Source: Plazaster borealis
Taxonomy: Eukaryota; Echinodermata; Asteroidea; Forcipulatida; Labidiasteridae
NCBI GenBank assembly: GCA_021014325.1
Contig: JAJGQC010000489.1
Location: forward strand, 100,672 to 164,671
Direction of reading: 5' to 3'
DNA length: 64,000 nucleotides
Shown here: in pieces, positions 43,901 to 53,183 of the stretch
Layout: each line of letters opens with the position of its first letter
Numbering within the stretch: the first letter of the stretch is position 1
Notes under the pieces: model-generated
The model's database searches: none
What the model was told of the DNA's origin: nothing
The model's input: only the letters and a program-made list of their open reading frames with translations
Position numbers and translations under genes: made by a program

Positions 43901-46215
43901 TAGCAAGACACGATTTCTGGTATGCGGTTCTTTTAAAAATGATATTTACTAATATTTTCAAGGATTTTCTTCCCCATTTTTATTAACTATAAAGTCTTAG
44001 GGTTGACTTCGTTAGTTTGACATTGATGCTAGTCACAATGAAGCAAGGCATACCACTTGGTTTGCTTGTTGCAGTGCGGATTCAGAATTCTTACAGTATA
44101 TAACCATGGCTACCCAGACCATCCATTTAAGTATTACATAACTCTTCTGTTTGGTGTCCATAGAACTGTACCATTCATTGAGGTAGGTAGTTGTCCTCAC
44201 AGCCTCGGTTTGGAAACATTCAATCCAATGGAGAATAAACTATAAATAAATAAAAATAACGTCCTCCGAGATTTCAGGAATCGTTTGAAATATTGATGCT
44301 TTTGAGAATTTGTTTATAGCAAGACACGATTTCTGGTATGCGGTTCTTTTAAAATGATATTTACTAATATTTTCAAGGATTTTCTTCCCTTTTTTATTAA
44401 CTATAAAGTGTTAGGGTTGACTTCGTTAGTTTGACATTGATGCTAGTCACAATGAAGCAAGGCAGATCCATATTGGTATTATATATTTCTCATCATTCAT
44501 TGTTGGATTCGAATGGTTTGGGAAAGACCATTTAAATGGCTAAGTTTAAGCAGCCTTTATTATGCCAGAACTTTTTGCCATGGTCCCCGTGGACGCGGTC
44601 CCAAACAACCTGAAAATAGCACAAGACTGATCCTAATAGATTTAGGTAGTTGTCCTCACAGCCTCGGTTTGGAAACATTCAATCCAATGGAGAATAAACT
44701 ATAAATAAATAAAAATAACGTCCTCCGAGATTTCAGGAATCGTTTGAAATATTGATGCTTTTGAGAATTTGTTTATAGCAAGACACGATTTCTGGTATGC
44801 GGTTCTTTTAAAAATGATATTTACTAATATTTTCAAGGATTTTCTTCCCTTTTTATTAACTATAAAGTCTTAGGGTTGACTTCGTTAGTTTGACATTGAT
44901 GCTAGTCACAATGAAGCAAGGCATACCACTTGGTTTGCTTGTTGCAGTGCGGATTCAGAATTCTTACAGTATATAACCATGGCTACCCAGACCATCCATT
45001 TAAGTATTACATAACTCTTCTGTTTGGTGTCCATAGAACTGTACCATTCATTGAGGGATTCCAATGGCTCGAGAAGGACCAGTGAAATGACAAATTTCAG
45101 CAGTCTTTGCTATGCGCCCACAAAATGTTGGTACGATCCCTATGTCATCACGGTCCCTAACAGCAGCTTAAAAGTGTATACCGCTGAACCAATAGAATCA
45201 GACAAGTGTCCTCCCAGCCTCGGTTTAAATACGTTACACTGGGCAGAGGGAAAATACAAGTTACATCATAAACCAATGCTCTGCTTGTCGAAGTACTTCT
45301 GTTTTTGGACCTCTATGAGATTAATTGGACCTCTATGAGATTAATGACCATGGCAACCAAACAGATCCATATTGGTATTATATATTTCTCATCATTCATT
45401 GTTGGATTCGAATGGTTTGGGAAAGACCATTTAAATGGCTAAGTTTAAGCAGCCTTTATTATGCCAGAAATTTTTGCCATGGTCCCCGTGGACGCGGTCC
45501 CAAACAACCTGAAAATAGCACAAGACTGATCCTAATAGATTTAGGTAGTTGTCCTCACAGCCTCGGTTTGGAAACATTCAATCCAATGGAGAATAAACTA
45601 TAAATAAATAAAAATAACGTCCTCCGAGATTTCAGGAATCGTTTGAAATATTGATGCTTTTGAGAATTTGTTTATAGCAAGACACGATTTCTGGTATGCG
45701 GTTCTTTTAAAAATGATATTTACTAATATTTTCAAGGATTTTCTTCCTTTTTTATTAACTATAAAGTCTTAGGGTTGACTTCGTTAGTTTGACATTGATG
45801 CTAGTCACAATGAAGCAAGGCATACCACTTGGTTTGCTTGTTGCAGTGCGGATTCAGAATTCTTACAGTATATAACCATGGCTACCCAGACCATCCATTT
45901 AAGTATTACATAACTCTTCTGTTTGGTGTCCATAGAACTGTACCATTCATTGAGGGATTCCAATGGCTCGAGAAGGACCAGTGAAATGCCAAATTTCAGC
46001 AGTCTTTGCTATGCGCCCACAAAATGTGTACGTGAACCAATAGAATCAGACAAGTGTCCTCCCAGCCTCGGTTTAAATACGTTACACTGGGCAGAGGGAA
46101 AATACAAGTTACATCATAAACCAATGCTCTGCTTGTCGAAGTACTTCTGATTAATTGGACCTCTATGAGATTAATGACCATGGCAACCAAACAGATCCAT
46201 ATTGGTATTATATAT
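40993..46215. repeat. Satellite array, left arm (long ~900-bp and short ~415-bp units)
   Basis: The anchor 'agcaaggcataccac' occurs at 41461, 42260, 43142, 44042, 44456 (truncated), 44915 and 45814, giving spacings of 799, 882, 900, 414, 459 and 899. A long unit has two diverged halves. Half A runs through 'gcctcggtttggaaacattcaatcc', 'ataaataaataaaaataacgtcctcc' and 'accatggctacccagacc'. Half B runs through 'gcctcggtttaaatacgttacactgggcag' and 'accatggcaaccaaacagatcc'. The first unit (40993-41250) is a hybrid that jumps from one half to the other at 'acagcagcctttattatg'. Open frames of 60-170 codons recur in it, but they are not conserved between copies. Confidence 0.9.
44180..44203. other. 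Short-unit deletion junction in the satellite
   Basis: 'cattgaggtaggtagttgtcctc' joins half B's lead-in (normally 'cattgagggattcc') to half A ('atttaggtagttgtcctc'), removing about 486 bp. The same junction recurs at about 55552, 59863, 61176, 62487 and 62902, with a further-shortened version at 57648. Confidence 0.85.
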
Positions 46216-46985
46216 TGTAGCGGATTAAATTCACCGCCAGTAGAAATTAGGAATACGAACAACTAAAATCACTAAGAGAAATCGAGAACAGAATAATTGA
46301 AACAAGATGGAAACGAAATGCCGATACATAGTTATATTTTATCCCTTAACGGGACCATCCAAACAACGTATACCAAATGACAAGGCTTTTTGCCACAAAG
46401 GAAAATACTAAACAAAGTCTGGCAAAGCAAAGATTTCAGGACACTCCTAAACTAAAATAAATAAATGGTATTACCTTAATAATGGTCGGATGACTGGCTG
46501 CAACTTATACAACTTAAACAACCCAACTTTATACAGAAAAACTAACACCCAGCCTCCGACCACAACCTCCTGCTCCCTGCCACAGGACAAGACTGCCACC
46601 CCGAGCTCTAAGGCCCAGTGGTTTTATTAGAGTGGTCTGTAAGATTAACAATAACCATTAACTGCATTCCTTCTCCCAGATAGGGAGAACTGGACTGGAA
46701 TGTCTAATTATTACAAGACAATTACAAATAACTGCATTCCTTCTCCCAGACCGAGAAATTGGAATGACTCTTAAATATTACAAGACAATAACTGCATTCC
46801 TTCTCCCAGACCGAGAAACTGGAATGACTCTTAAATATTACAAGACAATAACCAATAACTGCATTCCTTCTCCCCGACTGAGAAACTGGAATGACTCTTA
46901 AATATTACAAGACAATAACCAATAACTGCATTCCTTCTCCCCGACTGAGAAACTGGAATGACTCTTAATCATCTTATCCATCACA
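46216..46985 (-). repeat. 3' LTR of the gypsy element
   Basis: This 770-bp LTR starts TGTGATGG and ends CGCTACA in element orientation (TG...CA). By eye it differs from the 5' LTR at one base (a at about 46440 against g at about 52637). A TATAAAG box candidate is at 46535-46529. The U3 side contains five tandem copies of a 60-70-bp unit ending in 'aactgcattccttctcc' (46661, 46731, 46791, 46858, 46925). Confidence 0.95.
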
Positions 46986-47000
46986 CTACCCTCCTCCCAC
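46986..47000 (-). other. Polypurine tract
   Basis: GTGGGAGGAGGGTAG on the - strand abuts the 3' LTR and would prime plus-strand DNA synthesis. Confidence 0.85.
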
Positions 47001-47241
47001 AGAAGGCGTGTCCCCACGACTTAATGGTGAATAAAAAATATATATTAATATCAATCGGTATCATATAATGTCCAAAGATGATTTGCAAAACTTCATGGAG
47101 ATAGGTTCAAATGAACATTTGTTTTACTAGATGTTACATAGGCTTTTAAATGAAGAAAGTGTCCACAGTTGGTCTGCAGCCCAAAGGAGCACCATCAAAA
47201 TGTAGCATGTAAAGCCCATAAATCAAAATGTTCAAGTTCGG

Positions 47242-47745
47242 TTAGATCACGAAATCTCCTGTTTGCATCCAGCGGGGAGGTTGACGGTTTCGTCGCGGGT
47301 GATTTGGCCGGCCGGTCCAATTATCACTGCCATGTTGTTCTGAAACTTCTAATTCATCCTCTCCCTCAATGTCATGGTTGTGGATGATTGAGTTACCGAG
47401 TGGGGTATCTGAGGCAAAATTTATCCCTGCCTCATCCCCAAGTCCACGATCCTCCTTTGACGTGTAATCTCTCACGTCTGCTACTTCAACCTCCCGTTCA
47501 GTAGAATCGTTAGCTGAAGCCCTGACTCCTCGTAGGTTTGTCAGTAGATTTGAAGGCGCCTCATCCCGCCTATCAACAGTGGTAGTGCCATCTTCGTTCT
47601 CGCCTGAAGGATCCTGTTCAAAAGTACTTGAATAGCACGGTTTTAACCTATCAAAATGTACCACCACACGATAGTGCGTTTTTACATTTTCAATCCTGTA
47701 CACAGCATCTGAAATACACTTTTGACAATGAATGGGCCTTTCCAA
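47242..47745 (-). CDS. gypsy pol: C-terminal end after integrase
   Basis: The frame continues after the integrase GPF motif with YRIENVKTHYRVVVHFDRLK, a typical chromodomain-less gypsy integrase tail. An acidic region follows (EQDPSGENEDG, EGEDELEVSEQ), then a basic Pro/Arg-rich end (NHPRRNRQPPRWM). It overlaps the preceding frame at 47682-47894 out of phase, so pol is interrupted near 47700. Confidence 0.75.
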   Translation of the reverse strand: MERPIHCQKCISDAVYRIENVKTHYRVVVHFDRLKPCYSSTFEQDPSGENEDGTTTVDRRDEAPSNLLTNLRGVRASANDSTEREVEVADVRDYTSKEDRGLGDEAGINFASDTPLGNSIIHNHDIEGEDELEVSEQHGSDNWTGRPNHPRRNRQPPRWMQTGDFVI

Positions 47746-47894
47746 AAAGATTGCAACTTAGGACTTAGACCAACTTTTCTTCTAGGGCAAAATAACCAAA
47801 CCTTATCACCCTCCTTGTAAGGTTTACCTTTGAGTTTTGCATCATACAAGCGTTTTTGACGTTTTTGCTCGCCTTGTATATGATTTCGTGCCAT
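47682..47894 (-). CDS. gypsy pol: integrase C-terminal segment
   Basis: It reads QKRLYDAKLKGKPYKEGDKV, then LFCPRRKVGLSPKLQSFWKG and PFIV, the GPY/F-type C-terminal module of Ty3/gypsy integrases. It is out of frame with the catalytic core upstream (break between about 47765 and 47894) and with the tail downstream. Confidence 0.75.
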   Translation of the reverse strand: MARNHIQGEQKRQKRLYDAKLKGKPYKEGDKVWLFCPRRKVGLSPKLQSFWKGPFIVKSVFQMLCTGLKM

Positions 47895-48457
47895 CTCAAA
47901 GCTCTGTGCATGCGACCATCTATCTCAGATGCATATGCCTCTGGGGTCACAATTTCACTTGTTTCTGGCGTTGGTTGAGTGACTAAAACATCAAGAGGTA
48001 AATTTACCTCTCTGCCAAACATCATTCTATTTGGGCTAATTCCGGTGGTTTCTTGCTCACTTGCCCGATAACTCATCATAACATATGGAATGTGTGTATC
48101 CCAGTCAGCTTGGTCGTCACATACATACATGCTTAACATAGACAATATAGTTCTATTAAATCTTTCCACGAGACCATCAGACTGTGGGTGATAAGCAGTA
48201 GTCCTAGTTTTATTGATTCCTAAAAGGCGGCACACGGATTGAAATATCTTGCTTTGGAAATTCGAACCTTGGTCTGAATGAAGGGATAACGGAACTCCGT
48301 AACGGCAAATAAATTGCTCAACCAAAACTTTGGCTACTGTTTCTGCCTCCTGATTTCTCAAAGGATAGGCCTCAGCCCACTTTGTGAAATAGTCCATAAC
48401 TATCAGAATGTAATGGTTACCATTTCTTGACCGAGGCAAGGGACCAAGTATATCCAA
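47765..48457 (-). CDS. gypsy pol: integrase catalytic core
   Basis: This is the RNase H-fold DDE integrase core that inserts the cDNA. From its first Met, catalytic residues are Asp2 (MDILGPLP), Asp62 (HSDQGSNF) and Glu98 (GLVERFNR). The D62-E98 spacing is the standard 35 residues. It follows the H2C2 zinc segment after a frame break near 48462, and its frame runs past the end of similarity near 47890. Confidence 0.9.
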   Translation of the reverse strand: MDILGPLPRSRNGNHYILIVMDYFTKWAEAYPLRNQEAETVAKVLVEQFICRYGVPLSLHSDQGSNFQSKIFQSVCRLLGINKTRTTAYHPQSDGLVERFNRTILSMLSMYVCDDQADWDTHIPYVMMSYRASEQETTGISPNRMMFGREVNLPLDVLVTQPTPETSEIVTPEAYASEIDGRMHRALRWHEIIYKASKNVKNACMMQNSKVNLTRRVIRFGYFALEEKLV

Positions 48458-48467
48458 AGCTACCCTT

Positions 48468-48674
48468 TCAAAGGGGCACCAACCAGGAAGGTTTCATTGA
48501 ACTTCGAAATTTGGGGGCAGGTGTTTTACGTTTTGCACATTTTTCACACTGCCTAATCCAGTTTGTTATGAAAGAACGGTAGCCTATCCAATAATACTGA
48601 CGTTGGATTTTCTTAAAGGTTTTTGTTCTACCTAAATGGCCACCAGTTCTGGAATCATGTGCTAATTGCACCAC
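48468..48674 (-). CDS. gypsy pol: H2C2 zinc-binding segment of integrase
   Basis: His-x6-His (HDSRTGGH), about 30 residues, then CEKC form the HHCC zinc finger that precedes gypsy integrase cores. It overlaps the end of the RT/RNase H frame by a few bases in another phase, indicating an indel near 48668. Confidence 0.85.
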   Translation of the reverse strand: MVQLAHDSRTGGHLGRTKTFKKIQRQYYWIGYRSFITNWIRQCEKCAKRKTPAPKFRSSMKPSWLVPL

Positions 48675-50113
48675 TTCTTTTGTAATGATCTTGGAATCAC
48701 CAACTGCTTAGTACTTGACGAAGAATTATCAACATAACGTCTGTACAACATACCTTGTTCTAGCTCTAGCTGGTCCCAAATATACCAGTATCCCTTAGTC
48801 TCCCGGCCCAGACCACCAATCAGACTTCCGGGAGGTTTCTCAGCAGAACTTTCCTTCATCTTTATGATTGGTGCTAACACATCATCGTTCCGCTGAGCCT
48901 CCCGTAGTCCGACCGGGTCCAAACCTGTAAAGACACTAAGAGAACAACTGTTAACTTTGTCATTAACAACATTTACATTCACTAGTCCATCCTCATTTTC
49001 AAATGGCATTCTTGAAAGGGAATCTGCATTTTTATGTTGACTTCCCTGTCTATAACAAATTTCATAGTCAAACGCACTCAAAGTTTCTATCCATCTGGCC
49101 AATTGGCCTTGTACATCTTTGAAATTGCACAGCCATCTTAGTGAGCCATGGTCGGTGCGTATGGTAAATTTTCTCCCGTATAAGTAATGTTTAAAGTGTT
49201 TCACAAAATGTACAACTGCGAGGAGTTCTCTCTTTGTTACACTGTAATTTCGTTCACTTTTAGTCAATTTACGACTTCCGTAACTTATAACTTTCTCTTG
49301 TCCTTCTTGGATTTGTGAAAGAACTCCACCAATGCCCTTATCGCTAGCATCTGTATCTAGAATAAAAGGCTTTGAAAAGTCAGGAAATGTAAGAATACTT
49401 GCAGAAGTTAGCTTACGTTTAAGTTCCTGAAAAGACTGTTCACACTCGATAGTCCATTTAAAACCTACGTTCTTATGAGTCAGTTTATGAAGTGGTGATG
49501 CTATAAGAGCAAAATTTTGAATGAAACGTCGATAATAGGAACATAACCCAAGAAAACTACGCACTTCAGCAAGCTTACATGGCGTTGGCCAGTCTAGTAT
49601 TTTACGTGTTTTTTCTGGGTCAGTGGACACACCTTGGTCTGACACAACGTGCCCAAGATACAAAACTTCTTTTTGAAACAGAAAACATTTTTTTGGTTTC
49701 AGTTTGAGGCCTGCGGCTGAAAGCCTGCTAAAAACTTCACCCAGTCGTGAGCTGTGTTCTTCAAAAGTCTGGGCAAATACCAAAATATCATCAATGTATA
49801 CCAAACATGTCTGCCAATGTAAACCAGCTAGGACACGCTCCATTAATCTTTCGAAAGTACTCGGAGCATTACATAGGCCAAAAGGCATCATGTTAAACTC
49901 ATATAAACCAGTTCCCGTTGTGAAAGCCGTTTTACACTTATCTTTGGGGTCAACTTCAACCTGCCAATAGCCACTAGCTAAGTCTAACGACGAGAACCAC
50001 TTTGAGCCAGATAGTGTGTCAAGGCTGTCATCAACGCGTGGTAACGGGTATGCATCCTTATAAGTGACATCGTTTAATTTTCTGTAATCGATGCAAAACC
50101 TAGTGGTCCCGTC
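48662..50113 (-). CDS. gypsy pol: reverse transcriptase core and RNase H
   Basis: The RT palm motifs LDLASGYWQ and MPFGLCNAPSTF are followed by the catalytic YIDD box and the LGHVVS segment. RNase H follows with catalytic residues in FILDTDASDKG, TKRELLAVV, IRTDHGSLRW and QHKNADSLSR. The frame is open from a run of eight A (on the - strand, just upstream of 50113) to a stop at 48664-48662. The Met at 49891 is internal. A one-base change in the A-run separates it from the RT fingers segment. Confidence 0.9.
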   Translation of the reverse strand, partial: DGTTRFCIDYRKLNDVTYKDAYPLPRVDDSLDTLSGSKWFSSLDLASGYWQVEVDPKDKCKTAFTTGTGLYEFNMMPFGLCNAPSTFERLMERVLAGLHWQTCLVYIDDILVFAQTFEEHSSRLGEVFSRLSAAGLKLKPKKCFLFQKEVLYLGHVVSDQGVSTDPEKTRKILDWPTPCKLAEVRSFLGLCSYYRRFIQNFALIASPLHKLTHKNVGFKWTIECEQSFQELKRKLTSASILTFPDFSKPFILDTDASDKGIGGVLSQIQEGQEKVISYGSRKLTKSERNYSVTKRELLAVVHFVKHFKHYLYGRKFTIRTDHGSLRWLCNFKDVQGQLARWIETLSAFDYEICYRQGSQHKNADSLSRMPFENEDGLVNVNVVNDKVNSCSLSVFTGLDPVGLREAQRNDDVLAPIIKMKESSAEKPPGSLIGGLGRETKGYWYIWDQLELEQGMLYRRYVDNSSSSTKQLVIPRSLQKKWCN

Positions 50114-50346
50114 TTTTTTTTAACCAGAATGACAGGACTTGCCCACGGGCTACTGGATGGAGAAATGACCCCTTTTTCTAACATGTCTTCTACCTGCTTT
50201 TGAGCCTCTGCTCGTTGGTGATGAGGTAATCTGCGCGCAGGCTGCCGTTTTGGCCTAGCATCAAAGGTTTCTATGTTATGATACACTACATTCGTTTGGC
50301 CAAGCTCCCCATCTTTTGAAAACACACTGTCATAATCATGTAACAT
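50074..50346 (-). CDS. gypsy pol: RT fingers segment
   Basis: It reads LHDYDSVFSKDGELG, then PARRLPHHQRAEA, VEDMLEKGVISPSSSPWASP and VILVKKK, the N-terminal part of gypsy RT. Similarity ends at the A-run near 50114, after which the correct continuation is in the next frame. It is also out of frame with the protease upstream (break near 50350). Confidence 0.88.
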   Translation of the reverse strand: MLHDYDSVFSKDGELGQTNVVYHNIETFDARPKRQPARRLPHHQRAEAQKQVEDMLEKGVISPSSSPWASPVILVKKKTGPLGFASITEN

Positions 50347-50351
50347 GTTCT

Positions 50352-51137
50352 TTAACTTAACTTTTGTTCACCTGTTAAGTGTTCTGAACTTTTTTGATAC
50401 AACTCTTCCAACTGAGAATTTGAGCCATTACTTGTGCATTCATGGTTTTCCACAGCTTGAGTTACACTTGCAGGTTGCAAAACTGCTACCTGGGTACCTT
50501 TGTACACCGTAGTTGCATCTGTTTTCAAGTTTAACATTCTAATTGGCACATAGTTATTTTTATCACAATTGGCAAATGTACGTCCAATTAACATACTATT
50601 ATCTTTGGTCACATAACATCTTGACGGTTCTAGTAACCCACCTCGTGTGCCTATAGCACGAACATGTACTTCCCCTGGGACTATAGCCTCCTGACCCGAC
50701 GGGATTGTAATAGTTTCTGCTACAGAAACCCTACAACAGTTACCAGTATCCACATTCTCAAGTGTCACTGGCACTTCAAATTTACCGAACCTCAACTTCT
50801 GTTTAGGCAAATCCAACACTCCTCCCTGATTTGAAAGAAAATCTAAGCCCAAAATGCCAGCCTGCGTAATGGGTGCGACAAAAATTGCATGACGTCTTAC
50901 AAGATTACCGAGTCTAATGACTATTTCTGCACAACCCTTCACCTTAAGTGCCGTACCTTCGGCAGCTATTATGGACTCACTACAAGAATGCAGTGTCTGT
51001 CTCACATTCAAAGGCAATAACTGCCAAGTAAGTGGGTGTAAAATTGTTACTGATGACCCTGTATCTAACAAAAATTTAACATCAACACTATTTACCTTAC
51101 CCCTGACAAAAATTGTACTCTTGGCCTCACAGTTCAA
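50352..51137 (-). CDS. gypsy pol: aspartic protease
   Basis: This is a retroviral-type aspartyl protease that processes Gag and Pol. The active-site LLDTGSSVT has its Asp at residue 25, the flap-side ILGLDFL follows at about residue 95, and then a long linker to RT. The ATG overlaps the gag stop (ATGA at 51137-51134), so start-stop coupling or a frameshift could connect gag and pol. Confidence 0.85.
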   Translation of the reverse strand: MNCEAKSTIFVRGKVNSVDVKFLLDTGSSVTILHPLTWQLLPLNVRQTLHSCSESIIAAEGTALKVKGCAEIVIRLGNLVRRHAIFVAPITQAGILGLDFLSNQGGVLDLPKQKLRFGKFEVPVTLENVDTGNCCRVSVAETITIPSGQEAIVPGEVHVRAIGTRGGLLEPSRCYVTKDNSMLIGRTFANCDKNNYVPIRMLNLKTDATTVYKGTQVAVLQPASVTQAVENHECTSNGSNSQLEELYQKSSEHLTGEQKLS

Positions 51138-52345
51138 TGTTGGCTGGGTACCGGCCCCATACTCAGCCCCACCTGGTTTCCCTGCTCGTTAGACGAGGTG
51201 TTCCGGAAAACTTGCGGTTGGTTGGGTTGGTTTGTCTGGGGGGCATTATACGGACACTCGAACTGTCTGTGGCCTTCCTGCCTACAATTCCAACACACAA
51301 TGGGACCCCTAGGTCGTCTAAGCCTATTACTCGACTGCTTTTCTTTGAGAATAGTCTGAAGCTCTTTTACAGTTTGTTCTAATTGTTCAACCTTAAGTTT
51401 AAGACCATCCTGAGTAGGTACATGTAGCTCAGTATCACATGAGGCACTAGTAGTAGTTGGCTTACTCTGACATGCATTAGCACCTATCCTCTGCAACATA
51501 TCAGTCTTGTTATACTCAACCTGAATAAAGGCCTCTTCTTCTAGTGCCGCAGTAAGGGCAGCTCCGAGGTCTCTAGGTTTAGTCCTTCTTACTTGCATTC
51601 TAACCTCAGGTAAGTCTAATGCCTCTATAAAATGATCTCTGCCTAACTCTTCCCTAAGTTCTGCTGATACCTCAGGGTACGCTTTAAAAACAAGTCTGCG
51701 AATATCACTAGCTAACTCGGGCAACTTCTCGCTTTTCCTGCGTGTTCTTACTTTAAGCTTAGCCCTATACAGACCTGTCTGTCCTTGCGGAGAAAATCGA
51801 TCTTTCAACGCATTGAAAACTGCAGAAAAATCAAGTTTAATTGAATCAGCTAAGTCAGTATAAACCTGGAGGGCTGGCCCTCGCAACCTCACGGCTAGAA
51901 ATCTAGTTTTCTGGTCTAAGGACCACCCGTTTATCTGGCTACATAAATTCAAATTAGTTAACCAATCCTCGAATGACTTGCTACCATCGTAATTATCTGG
52001 CTGAACGACTGGCTTTACCGTGCCTGGCTGTCTTAAAGTACTACTTAAAGCTACTGGTACGTCATTAGTCCTATTGGGCATATTGGAACGTTGTGGTAAT
52101 GAACAAAAATCAGTACTAGGAGTGTCCAAACTAGGAGAACCAGCACCTAAAACTTCATTTACAACTATAGGAGTGTCCCGAGGTGGCAGTCTTAGTCTAC
52201 CCGAAGGGGCAGACCTGTGGCTGGGAACACTGGAACTTTGTGTCGTCCTTAACTCAGCCAGCCTTTCTCTTCTAGACTGTATTTCCTCGTCTAAAAGTCT
52301 TAGTGTTTGGTTCAACTGACCAGCCAAATCTGTTCTCGATCCCAT
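51134..52345 (-). CDS. gypsy gag
   Basis: A 403-residue intact frame. The structural polyprotein forms the particle and packages RNA. The N-terminal region has a basic/Arg-rich coil (RRERLAELR). A central capsid-like domain contains FEDWLTNLN and FLAVRLRGPAL. A CCHC zinc knuckle with C-x2-C-x4-H-x4-C spacing (CWNCRQEGHRQFEC) is at residues 351-364, followed by a Gln/Asn-rich tail. It starts 46 bp inside the primer-binding site. Confidence 0.9.
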   Translation of the reverse strand: MGSRTDLAGQLNQTLRLLDEEIQSRRERLAELRTTQSSSVPSHRSAPSGRLRLPPRDTPIVVNEVLGAGSPSLDTPSTDFCSLPQRSNMPNRTNDVPVALSSTLRQPGTVKPVVQPDNYDGSKSFEDWLTNLNLCSQINGWSLDQKTRFLAVRLRGPALQVYTDLADSIKLDFSAVFNALKDRFSPQGQTGLYRAKLKVRTRRKSEKLPELASDIRRLVFKAYPEVSAELREELGRDHFIEALDLPEVRMQVRRTKPRDLGAALTAALEEEAFIQVEYNKTDMLQRIGANACQSKPTTTSASCDTELHVPTQDGLKLKVEQLEQTVKELQTILKEKQSSNRLRRPRGPIVCWNCRQEGHRQFECPYNAPQTNQPNQPQVFRNTSSNEQGNQVGLSMGPVPSQH

Positions 52346-52390
52346 CTCAAGTAATTGAGTCGTACCTAATTAAATAAATAATTTATCCGC

Positions 52391-52409
52391 AATCCCACCG
52401 CTGCCACCA
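52391..52409 (-). promoter_or_regulatory. Primer-binding site (tRNA-Leu type)
   Basis: TGGTGGCAGCGGTGGGATT on the - strand lies 4 bases inside the 5' LTR. It is complementary to the 3' end, with CCA, of a metazoan tRNA-Leu (the AAG isoacceptor as I recall it). Confidence 0.8.
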
Positions 52410-52413
52410 AAAC

Positions 52414-53183
52414 TGTAGCGGATTAAATTCACCGCCAGTAGAAATTAGGAATACGAACAACTAAAATCACTAAGAGAAATCGAGAACAGAATAATTGAAA
52501 CAAGATGGAAACGAAATGCCGATACATAGTTATATTTTATCCCTTAACGGGACCATCCAAACAACGTATACCAAATGACAAGGCTTTTTGCCACAAAGGA
52601 AAATACTAAACAAAGTCTGGCAAAGCAAAGATTTCGGGACACTCCTAAACTAAAATAAATAAATGGTATTACCTTAATAATGGTCGGATGACTGGCTGCA
52701 ACTTATACAACTTAAACAACCCAACTTTATACAGAAAAACTAACACCCAGCCTCCGACCACAACCTCCTGCTCCCTGCCACAGGACAAGACTGCCACCCC
52801 GAGCTCTAAGGCCCAGTGGTTTTATTAGAGTGGTCTGTAAGATTAACAATAACCATTAACTGCATTCCTTCTCCCAGATAGGGAGAACTGGACTGGAATG
52901 TCTAATTATTACAAGACAATTACAAATAACTGCATTCCTTCTCCCAGACCGAGAAATTGGAATGACTCTTAAATATTACAAGACAATAACTGCATTCCTT
53001 CTCCCAGACCGAGAAACTGGAATGACTCTTAAATATTACAAGACAATAACCAATAACTGCATTCCTTCTCCCCGACTGAGAAACTGGAATGACTCTTAAA
53101 TATTACAAGACAATAACCAATAACTGCATTCCTTCTCCCCGACTGAGAAACTGGAATGACTCTTAATCATCTTATCCATCACA
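52414..53183 (-). repeat. 5' LTR of the gypsy element
   Basis: This is the 770-bp twin of 46216-46985 with one mismatch seen. It carries the same five U3 tandem repeats (near 52859-53125) and the same TATA candidate. In element orientation it drives transcription leftwards across gag and pol. Confidence 0.95.

Larger units (their letters stand above)
46216..53183 (-). mobile_element. Ty3/gypsy LTR retrotransposon inserted in the satellite
   Basis: This is a 6,968-bp element on the - strand: 5' LTR 52414-53183, primer site 52391-52409, gag 52345-51134, pol 51137 to about 47242, polypurine tract 46986-47000, 3' LTR 46216-46985. The satellite sequence is interrupted inside 'ggtattatatat|ttctcatc' and ATAT is duplicated on both sides, consistent with a 4-bp target duplication. 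The domain order protease, RT, RNase H, H2C2, integrase defines Ty3/gypsy. No envelope-like frame was recognised. LTR near-identity implies a recent insertion. Confidence 0.95.
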
